DNA from: Chloroflexota bacterium | Lineage (GTDB): Bacteria; Chloroflexota; Limnocylindria; Limnocylindrales; CSP1-4 | Reading direction: 5' to 3' | Assembly (NCBI GenBank): GCA_021786915.1 | Contig: JAJYMP010000427.1 | Location: 1 to 8,191 of the forward strand | Length of the DNA stretch: 8,191 bases | In this document: positions 1 through 5,881 of the stretch, piece by piece | How positions within the stretch are numbered: the stretch's first letter is position 1 | Layout of the letters: every line of letters begins with the position of its first letter | Notes under the pieces: generated by a model | What the model saw: only the letters and a program-made list of their open reading frames with translations | The model's database searches: none | What the model was told of the DNA's origin: nothing | Made by a program: the position numbers and the translations under genes

Positions 1-492
1 CATCTCCCGCGCCGGGTGGTCGGCGGGCATGTTCAGTGCCTCGAAGTTGTGCCACTCGCCCTCGACCTCGGGTCCGTCGGCCACGCAGAAGCCGAGGGAC
101 TGGAAGATGGCCTCGACCTCGCGGCGGACGATGGCCAGCGGGTGGGGGTGGCCCAGAACCGGGCGCCGGCCCGGGAGGGTGACGTCGATGGTTTCGGCCC
201 GCAGCTGCCCGGCCTCCTCGGCCGCGCGGAGGGCGGCATCCCGCTGCGCGAGCGCCTCCTCGAGGGCGGCCCGCGCCCGATTGCCCAGCGCCCCCGCGGC
301 GCCGCGCCGATCCGGCGGCAGCTCGCGCAGGGAGCGCAGGGCCAAGGTCAGGGCGCCCTGGCGGCCGAGGTGGCGGATCCGCACCGCCTCGACCTCCGCG
401 GACCCGCGCGCCGCCTCCAGCTCCCCGAGGGCCGCCGCGAGGGCATCGCGCCAGAAGGCCTCGCGCTCGATCGGCAGGAGCTCCGCCTCCAC
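1..492 (-). CDS. pheS: Phenylalanyl-tRNA synthetase alpha subunit, N-terminal part (runs off left edge)
   Basis: PheS is the catalytic alpha subunit of the cytoplasmic alpha2beta2 enzyme that charges tRNA-Phe with phenylalanine. The 164 visible residues cover the N-terminal helical, tRNA-binding arm (residues 1-100, with HLGRQGALT at 41-49 matching the usual LGKKGELT) and the entry to the class II catalytic domain. There, [22 protein letters not shown] and [17 protein letters not shown] (residues 106-162) are near-invariant PheS signatures. The ATP and Phe site motifs lie beyond the edge. I chose GTG at 492-490 because an extended -10 promoter lies about 48 bp upstream and GAGGGG sits 12 nt before it. 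A farther in-frame GTG (549) would lie upstream of the -10 box. pheT would be expected just outside the window. The gene is divergent from the dehydrogenase. Identity is firm; the start is moderately sure. Confidence 0.93.
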   Translation of the reverse strand, partial: MEAELLPIEREAFWRDALAAALGELEAARGSAEVEAVRIRHLGRQGALTLALRSLRELPPDRRGAAGALGNRARAALEEALAQRDAALRAAEEAGQLRAETIDVTLPGRRPVLGHPHPLAIVRREVEAIFQSLGFCVADGPEVEGEWHNFEALNMPADHPAREM

Positions 493-539
493 GCCCGTGC
501 CGCACCCCTCCGCGCCCGGCCGCCGGGGCCCGGCCGCCC

Positions 540-568
540 AGTATATCACGGCGCCCCGCGGCGCCAGG
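540..568 (-). promoter_or_regulatory. Extended -10 promoter for pheS
   Basis: On the minus strand TGA-TATACT (548-540) is an extended -10 element (TGn plus 5/6 match to TATAAT). It is one of very few AT-rich patches in this gap. At a 17-bp spacing the -35 position (568-563) reads CCTGGC, a poor match, as is common for extended -10 promoters. Transcription would start near 533, giving a leader of about 40 nt before the GTG at 492. The spacer holds GGCGCC-N4-GGCGCC (550-565). Confidence 0.5.
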
Positions 569-602
569 TCACGCCGCCCTGGCGCGGCATGCCAGGCCTG
601 GC
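561..602. repeat. Cluster of GCCAGG/CCTGGC inverted repeats upstream of pheS
   Basis: Four boxes in 40 bp: GCCAGG 563-568, CCTGGC 578-583, GCCAGG 591-596 and CCTGGC 597-602. The first pair forms an 8-bp inverted repeat, GCGCCAGG-N9-CCTGGCGC (561-585). The middle pair forms a 6-bp hairpin with a 7-nt loop. The last pair is a 12-bp perfect palindrome (591-602). The first box overlaps the -35 position of the pheS promoter, so an operator or leader-structure role is possible. Chance in GC-rich DNA is the alternative. Confidence 0.4.
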
Positions 603-852
603 AGGGCAGGAGCCGCCCCGCGGCGGGCGAAAGCCTGGGGCGCGGCGGCGCGCCATCCGGGCCGCCGCGGTCCGCCCCTCCGCTCCGCCCGCGCAGGGCG
701 AATCTCGGCCGAAGGGGGCTCAGGGCCTGGCCGGGCGGACGGCGCCCCGGACCGCCAAGCGGCGGGGCGCGCCTCGGAGGGAGCCTGCCGCGGCCGAAGG
801 GCCCCCGGGCCCGGCCCGGGCGGGGTTCCCGTTCCGACCAGGCCTGTGCAGC

Positions 853-2865
853 ATGCCCCTGCGGGCCCTTGTCGCGATCGACCTGGACGCCGGGACGCGC
901 GCCCGGCTCGAGCACGAGTTTCCCGAGGTGAACTTCGTTTTCGCCGCCGAGCCGGCCGAGCTCGTCGCCGCGGCCGGCGCCGCCGACGTCGTCCTGGCCC
1001 ACTCCCTTCCGCGGGACGCCGTGCTGGCGGCCGGCCGCCTGCGCTGGGTCCAGGCCGGGACCATGGGCGTGTCCCACCTGCTCTACAGCGAGTTCCGGGA
1101 GCGCGGCGTGACGGTGACGAACGCCCGCGCCCAGGGCATCCCCATGGCCGAAATGGTGCTGGCGATGATGTTCGCCTTCGCCACGCGCCTGCCGGCGTTC
1201 GTGGACGCCCGCCTGCGGCGCGAGGCCGTGCCGCCGCGCACCGCGCCGGTGCGCTTCGAGCTCGACGGGCAGACCCTGCTGATCCTGGGCCTGGGGGACG
1301 TCGGCGGCACGCTGGCGCGCAAGGCCGCGGCCATCGGCATGCGCGTGCTGGGGGTGCGGCGACGGCCCGAGCTGCCCTGCCCCGGGGCGGAGCGGGTCGC
1401 CGGCGTGGACCGGCTGCGGGAGATGCTGCCGCTCGCCCACCACGTGGCCTGCACCCTGCCCCTGACGCAGGGGACGCGCGACTTCATCAGCGACGCCGAG
1501 TTCGAGCGCCTCCGCCCCGGGGCCTACCTCTACAACGTGGGCGGCGGCGCGACCATCGATGGGCGCGCCCTGGCGGAGGCGTTGCGGACCGGCCGGCTGG
1601 CGGGTGCCGGCCTGGGTGTTACCGACCCCGACCCGCTGGGTCCGGACGACCCGCTTTGGACGCTGGAAAACGTTATCCTCACCCAGCACACATCGGGTGC
1701 CAGCCCCAAGAACCAGGAGCGCGTGGCCGCCCTCGAGCGCGTGTCGGGACTGTCGGCCGAGGACGCCAAGGGCATCCTGCTCGAGGCGATCCGCGACGAG
1801 GCGGAGCACGACGCCGTCAAGCTGGCGCGCTCCATCGAGCGGCGCGCCCGCGACGAGGCGCAGGACAAGGCCCGCGAGATCATCGTGACCGCGATGCAGC
1901 GCGTCGCCGCCGACCACACGGCCGAGCACACGGTCACCGTCGTCCACCTGCCCAGCGACGAGATGAAGGGCCGCATCATCGGCCGCGAGGGCCGCAACAT
2001 CCGGGCCCTCGAGCAGGCCACCGGCGTCGACCTCATCATCGACGACACCCCTGAGACCGTGGTGCTCTCGGGCTTCGACCCCGTCCGCCGCGAGGTTGCG
2101 CGCCTCGCGCTGACCAAGCTCATTGCCGATGGCCGGATCCACCCCGGGCGCATCGAGGAGGTCGTCAACAAGGCCCGCGCCGAGGTCGACCTCGTCATCC
2201 GCCAGGCGGGCGAGCAGGCCGTCTACGACGCCGGCGTCCCCGGGCTGCCGCCGGAGCTCGTCAAGCTCATCGGCCGGCTCAAGTACCGCACCTCGTACGG
2301 GCAGAACGTCCTGATCCACTCGGTCGAGACCAGCCACCTGGCCGCGATCATGGCGGCCGAGCTGGGCGCCGACGTCCAGGCGGCGAAGATCGGCGGGCTG
2401 CTCCACGACATGGGCAAGGCGGTGGACCACGAGGTCGAGGGCCCGCACGCGGCCATCGGCGCGTCGATCGCCCAGAAGCACAGCATGCCGTTCAAGGTGG
2501 TCAACAGCATCGCCGCCCACCACCAGGAGGTCGAGTACGCCTGCATCGAGGCGCCGATCGTCCAGGTCGCCGACGCGATCAGCGCGTCCCGGCCGGGTGC
2601 CCGCGGCGAGACGATGGAGACCTACGTCAAGCGGCTCGAGGACCTCCAGGCGATCGCCGAGAGCTTCACCGGCGTCGAGCGCTCGTTCGCCGTCCAGGCC
2701 GGCCGCGAGGTCCGCATCCTGGTCCGCCCCGAGGAGATCGACGACCTCTCGGCCACCCGGCTGGCGCGCGACATCGTCAAGAAGATCGAGGACAGCCTGA
2801 CCTACCCGGGCCAGATCAAGGTCACGGTCATCCGCGAGACGCGCGCAACCGAGTACGCCAAGTAG
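853..2865 (+). CDS. rny: Chimeric ORF: D-2-hydroxyacid dehydrogenase joined in frame to the C-terminal part of RNase Y
   Basis: 670 residues. Residues 1 to ~288 are a D-isomer-specific 2-hydroxyacid dehydrogenase: substrate domain with [14 protein letters not shown], Rossmann GLGDVG at 146-151, and closing His279 in TQHTSGAS. The usual last ~35 residues are absent. From [18 protein letters not shown] (289-306) onward it is RNase Y, a 5' endonuclease of mRNA decay: end of the coiled coil, KH domain with [12 protein letters not shown] (373-384), and HD domain with His489, His518-Asp519, His556-His557 and Asp574, ending in the family's [12 protein letters not shown]. About 140 N-terminal residues of RNase Y (membrane anchor plus most of the coiled coil) are missing, so this form would be cytosolic. 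The RNase Y half keeps all visible catalytic residues; the dehydrogenase half deviates at several. ATG 853 lacks a clear Shine-Dalgarno. I consider an assembly chimera or a rearrangement likelier than a selected fusion. The ymdB neighbour downstream is normal for rny. Confidence 0.85.
   Translation: MPLRALVAIDLDAGTRARLEHEFPEVNFVFAAEPAELVAAAGAADVVLAHSLPRDAVLAAGRLRWVQAGTMGVSHLLYSEFRERGVTVTNARAQGIPMAEMVLAMMFAFATRLPAFVDARLRREAVPPRTAPVRFELDGQTLLILGLGDVGGTLARKAAAIGMRVLGVRRRPELPCPGAERVAGVDRLREMLPLAHHVACTLPLTQGTRDFISDAEFERLRPGAYLYNVGGGATIDGRALAEALRTGRLAGAGLGVTDPDPLGPDDPLWTLENVILTQHTSGASPKNQERVAALERVSGLSAEDAKGILLEAIRDEAEHDAVKLARSIERRARDEAQDKAREIIVTAMQRVAADHTAEHTVTVVHLPSDEMKGRIIGREGRNIRALEQATGVDLIIDDTPETVVLSGFDPVRREVARLALTKLIADGRIHPGRIEEVVNKARAEVDLVIRQAGEQAVYDAGVPGLPPELVKLIGRLKYRTSYGQNVLIHSVETSHLAAIMAAELGADVQAAKIGGLLHDMGKAVDHEVEGPHAAIGASIAQKHSMPFKVVNSIAAHHQEVEYACIEAPIVQVADAISASRPGARGETMETYVKRLEDLQAIAESFTGVERSFAVQAGREVRILVRPEEIDDLSATRLARDIVKKIEDSLTYPGQIKVTVIRETRATEYAK
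1705..1743 (+). other. Junction between dehydrogenase and RNase Y coding segments
   Basis: Dehydrogenase similarity ends around SPKNQERV and RNase Y similarity starts around [12 protein letters not shown], so the two overlap over a few residues that fit both families. The 9-bp word GAGCGCGTG occurs twice here (1717-1725 and 1735-1743), a possible microhomology for recombination or misassembly. Reading frame is kept across the join. By hand count, valine codons before it are GTG 14, GTC 7, GTT 3; after it they are GTC 31, GTG 7, GTT 1. Confidence 0.6.
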
Positions 2866-2901
2866 CGCCTCGAGCCTCGAAGTAGCGCCTCGAGCCTCGA
2901 A
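2860..2901 (+). repeat. Perfect 20-bp tandem duplication over the rny stop codon
   Basis: The unit agtagcgcctcgagcctcga occurs at 2861-2880 and again, without change, at 2881-2900; period-20 identity extends one base on each side. The first copy contains the TAG stop of rny (2863-2865). Each copy holds the palindrome CTCGAG. Identity of the copies implies a recent slippage duplication, or an assembly or read artefact. Confidence 0.9.
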
Positions 2902-2910
2902 CGCCGCCGC

Positions 2911-2943
2911 CGGGGTGCGAAAGCGCCCCTGACGCGCACCCCG
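2911..2943 (+). terminator. Hairpin after rny, possible terminator without U-tract
   Basis: CGGGGTGCG (2911-2919) pairs perfectly with CGCACCCCG (2935-2943) across a 15-nt loop, 46 nt past the rny stop. No T-run follows, so it is not a textbook intrinsic terminator. It could serve as an mRNA 3'-end stabiliser or a Rho-type boundary. An internal alternative pairing inside the loop is possible. Confidence 0.35.
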
Positions 2944-3226
2944 CCGCCGTTGCGCGCCACGCGGCCGATGCGCGCCAAGCATCAACCTTGGCCGGCAAGT
3001 GTCGCCGACATGCCCAGGGCGCATCAGGCCGACCCGGTTGGGCCCCAGATCGGCGCGTGTCCAGCGGCTTGACGCGCGGCGCGCATCGCGCGGCCGGTGA
3101 GCGGTCGGCAATGATGCGCACCGGGCATCGGCGCTGCGAGGAACACGCACCAAGGGCGGATCGGAGCAGCCAGGACGGCCCGCACGGGGGCAGATCGGCG
3201 ACTCGGCCGCCTGTCACGGTGGCCGC

Positions 3227-3241
3227 TGATAGATTCGGTCG
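3227..3241 (+). promoter_or_regulatory. Leaderless-type promoter before ymdB
   Basis: TGA-TAGATT (3227-3235) fits an extended -10 of the TANNNT type and is followed by exactly six bases and an ATG at 3242. That places the transcription start on, or next to, the A of the ATG, the arrangement known for leaderless transcripts in high-GC bacteria. CTGTCA at 3211-3216 resembles a -35 but is too close (13 bp). The same TANNNT-N6-start spacing is seen before the TerC-family gene. Confidence 0.4.
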
Positions 3242-3265
3242 ATGCGCATCCTCACGGTTCCCTGA
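3242..3265 (+). CDS. Possible 7-residue leaderless mini-ORF (MRILTVP) coupled to ymdB
   Basis: ATG 3242 opens a seven-codon frame whose TGA (3263-3265) overlaps the ATG of ymdB (3265) as TGATG, a standard translational-coupling arrangement. Neither start has a Shine-Dalgarno sequence, so a ribosome loading on the leaderless ATG and restarting at 3265 would explain how ymdB is translated. It is short enough to be chance. The peptide has no regulatory codon run that I can see. Confidence 0.25.
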   Translation: MRILTVP

Positions 3266-4128
3266 TGGCCGCCCGGAGCGACCGAGCCGGGCTCGGCAAC
3301 CCGCCCAACGGCAACGCCCCGCGGCCGCCGGGCGCCTGCCGGGTGCTGATGATCGGCGACGTCATCGGCAAGCCCGGGCGCCAGGCCGTGGAGCAGGTGC
3401 TGCACGGGCTGCGCGACGAGCGCGGCATCGACTTCGTCACCGCCAACGGCGAGAACCTCGCGGGCGGCATGGGGCTCACGGCCTCGACCGCCGACGCGCT
3501 GTTCGCGGCGGGCGTCGACGTCGTCACGAGCGGCAACCACATCTGGGACAAGCGCGAGATCTACGAGGCCCTCGACCACAACGACCGGATCCTGCGGCCG
3601 CTCAACTACGGCACGCACGATGTCCCGGGACGGGGCTGGGGGGCGTACACCGCGCTCGACGGCTCGGAGCTGGTGGTGATCAACCTCCAGGGCCGGACCT
3701 GCATGCAGCCGATCGACAACCCGTTCACCGACGCCGACCACCTGCTCGACGAGGCGGCGGACCCGCTGCCGCCGATCCGCCTGGTCGACTTCCACTGCGA
3801 GATCACGTCCGAGAAGAACGCGCTCGGGCTGTACCTCGACGGCCGGGTGTCGGCGGTCGTGGGCACGCACACGCACGTCGTCACCGGCGACGAGCGGATC
3901 CTGCCCAGGGGCACGGCGTACCTCACCGACCTGGGCATGACCGGCCCGCTGTGGAGCGTCATCGGCTTCGACCCCAAGACGGTGCTGCCGCGGTTCATCA
4001 ACGCCCTGCCGACGCGGTTGGAGGTGGGCCAGGGGCCGGTGGTGTTCAACGCCTGCCAGGTGGACATCGACCCGGCGACGGGACAAGCGCTGCAGATCGA
4101 GCGCGTCCAGCGCCTCGTCGAGGTGTAG
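3265..4128 (+). CDS. ymdB: YmdB-family (TIGR00282) metallophosphoesterase, 2',3'-cyclic nucleotide phosphodiesterase
   Basis: 287 residues. The family is a binuclear-metal calcineurin-like phosphoesterase that hydrolyses 2',3'-cyclic nucleotides, products of RNA cleavage; B. subtilis YmdB also sits beside RNase Y. Motifs in order: IGDVIGKPGR with Asp32, NGEN (61-64), SGNHIWD with Asn91-His92, RPLNY, FHCEITSEK with His177 and Glu179, GTHTHVVTGDERIL with His202 and His204, and TDLGMTG. These cover the expected metal ligands; small changes (FHCEI for FHAEA, TGD for TAD) are conservative. Family members usually begin a few residues before IGDV, so about 24 residues at the N-terminus, Pro/Ala/Arg-rich, are extra if ATG 3265 is the start; GTG 3343 or ATG 3349 would give the usual length but have no Shine-Dalgarno either. 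I prefer 3265 for its TGATG overlap with the mini-ORF. The stop lies 2 bp before the PHP gene. Confidence 0.92.
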   Translation: MAARSDRAGLGNPPNGNAPRPPGACRVLMIGDVIGKPGRQAVEQVLHGLRDERGIDFVTANGENLAGGMGLTASTADALFAAGVDVVTSGNHIWDKREIYEALDHNDRILRPLNYGTHDVPGRGWGAYTALDGSELVVINLQGRTCMQPIDNPFTDADHLLDEAADPLPPIRLVDFHCEITSEKNALGLYLDGRVSAVVGTHTHVVTGDERILPRGTAYLTDLGMTGPLWSVIGFDPKTVLPRFINALPTRLEVGQGPVVFNACQVDIDPATGQALQIERVQRLVEV

Positions 4129-4130
4129 CC

Positions 4131-5022
4131 GTGGTGGCGCGCCACGCCCGCCCCGACGCCCCGCCCCTCGAGCCCGGCACCGCCACGGCCGACTTCCACG
4201 CCGACACCCGGCGCTCGGACGGCGTCCTCGAGCCCGCCGAGCTCGTGCGGCAGGCGTTCGCGGTCGGTGTCCGCACGTTCGCCATCGCGGACCACGACAA
4301 CCTCGCGTACCGCGAGCTGACGGCGCCGGTCGCCCCGCCGCTGCCCGGAGGCTTCACGCTCATCCCGGCAGTCGAGATCAACGCGGTCGCCGGCCGCTTC
4401 GCCGCGCAGCTCAGCGAGGGCGAGCTCCACATGCTGGGCCTCGGCGTGGACCCCGGCGACGCGGCGTTCGAGGCGGCGCTCGCGGCCCAGCGCGACGCCC
4501 GACGGATCCGCTTCTACGCCATGGTGGACCGCCTGCGGGACCTCGACCTCGCGATCGACGAGCAGGTGGCGTCGCTGGACGTCACGGCCGATGACGCGCT
4601 CGGCCGCCCGACGATCGCCCGGGCGCTGATCGCGGCGGGGCACGCGGTCGACGTGCAGGACGCCTTCGGCCGCCTCATCGGCCACGGCTGCCCGGCCTAC
4701 GTGCCGCGGAGCGGCCTCGACCCGATCGCCGCGATCCGTGCCATCCGCGCGGCCGGCGGCATCGCGTCCCTTGCCCACTTCGGCGAGGCTCCGACGCTCG
4801 AGCCCCTCGTCCGCGAGCTGATGGGGGCCGGGCTCGACGCCCTCGAGACCCACCACCGGTCCTTCGACTCGGCGACGCGCGAGGCGATGTCCGCCTTCGC
4901 ACGGTCGATGGGCCTGGTCGAGACGGGCGGCTCCGACTACCACGGCGACCACGGCCCGTATGCAGAGACGCACGCCGAGCTCGTGGTGCCGCAGTGGCTG
5001 GCCGACGGCGTCTTCGCGGCCC

Positions 5023-5051
<29 letters not shown>
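4131..5051 (+). CDS. PHP-domain phosphoesterase (RNase AM / 3',5'-nucleoside bisphosphate phosphatase-like)
   Basis: 306 residues, the usual size for single-domain PHP phosphatases of the YciV/RNase AM and CV1693 type, which remove phosphates from nucleoside 3',5'-bisphosphates or trim RNA 5' ends. Visible metal-site motifs: DFHADTRRSDG (21-31), ADHDN (53-57), Glu82 in VEINA, His100 in LHMLGLGVD, His216 in SLAHFGEA, and GGSDYHG with Asp269 and His271. The insert YVPRSGLDPIAAI is typical of this subgroup. One ligand differs: the first motif is normally DxHxH, and here the second His is Asp25. GTG 4131 follows GAGGTG (4120-4125) by 5 bases, overlapping the end of ymdB; a second GTG at 4134 is equally possible. 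Only 2 bp separate it from ymdB, so the two are surely co-transcribed. Substrate is inferred from family and neighbours. The 3' end overlaps the TerC-family gene on the other strand by 29 bp. Confidence 0.85.
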
Positions 5052-5793
<742 letters not shown>

Positions 5794-5805
5794 GCCCAGA
5801 TCGTA
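5794..5805 (-). promoter_or_regulatory. Leaderless-type -10 element of the TerC-family gene
   Basis: On the minus strand TACGAT (5805-5800) matches TANNNT and is followed by exactly six bases (CTGGGC) and the GTG start at 5793. No -35 resembling TTGACA is seen at 16-19 bp. The spacing predicts transcription starting at the first base of the start codon. Confidence 0.45.
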
Positions 5806-5834
5806 TCTGCCCCGGCCGGGCCCGGGAGTGGCGC

Positions 5835-5852
5835 GCGGGCATGACCGCCCGC
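5835..5852. repeat. Inverted repeat between the divergent TerC-family and miaB starts
   Basis: GCGGGC (5835-5840) and GCCCGC (5847-5852) are perfect 6-bp arms around ATGACC. The site lies mid-way in the 88-bp divergent gap and could be an operator shared by both genes. It is short, and such arms arise easily in GC-rich DNA. Confidence 0.25.
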
Positions 5853-5866
5853 ATCGCCGGACTCGC

Positions 5867-5872
5867 TACCAT
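5867..5872 (+). promoter_or_regulatory. Candidate -10 element for miaB
   Basis: TACCAT (TANNNT type) ends nine bases before the miaB ATG, so the transcript would have a leader of zero to three bases. ATGACC at 5841-5846 resembles TTGACA (4/6) but is 20 bp away. This is the only AT-containing box in the gap on this strand. Confidence 0.3.
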
Positions 5873-5881
5873 GCACAGGCC

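Larger units (their letters stand above)
493..852. other. Divergent intergenic region between pheS and the dehydrogenase
   Basis: 360 bp of extremely GC-rich DNA. Besides the pheS promoter and the inverted-repeat cluster I find no gene, tRNA or convincing promoter for the plus-strand gene. Open frames cross it on both strands, but only because stop codons are rare at this composition; their translations are low-complexity Arg/Pro/Ala. Confidence 0.6.
2866..3264. other. Intergenic region between rny and ymdB
   Basis: 399 bp without a recognisable gene. It holds the second repeat copy, the hairpin, and a 9-bp direct repeat TGCGCGCCA at 2951-2959 and 2969-2977. The word GATGCGC or its complement GCGCATC recurs at 2967, 3019, 3081, 3113 and 3241; the last is part of a perfect palindrome GATGCGCATC (3241-3250). 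A promoter-like element is at its right end. Frames open on both strands give no family resemblance. A small RNA or decayed gene cannot be excluded. Confidence 0.5.

Noticed and set aside
665..679. T-box-like sequence on the minus strand (AGGGGCGGACCGCGG) upstream of pheS
   Set aside because: It resembles the T-box core AGGGUGGNACCGCG, but the UGG that pairs with the tRNA CCA end reads CGG. No specifier stem or terminator with a T-run was found, and a good promoter lies between it and the gene.
16..852. Long open plus-strand frame leading into the dehydrogenase (start at 16)
   Set aside because: It is antisense to clear pheS coding sequence and then low-complexity Arg/Pro/Ala. Dehydrogenase similarity begins at ATG 853.
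2828..3217. 129-residue minus-strand ORF in the rny-ymdB gap
   Set aside because: No family resemblance, Arg/Ala-rich, no Shine-Dalgarno or leaderless promoter seen, and it overlaps the 3' end of rny and the tandem repeat.
3214..4086. 290-residue minus-strand ORF opposite ymdB
   Set aside because: Composition (Val/Arg/His/Asp-rich) is typical of the antisense of a GC-rich gene, while the plus strand carries a full set of YmdB motifs.
2988..4130. Plus-strand frame open from 2988 into the PHP gene, suggesting a 687-residue fusion
   Set aside because: It covers the ymdB coding region in the wrong frame and gives Arg/Ala-rich nonsense. GTG 4131 with GAGGTG upstream is the natural PHP start.
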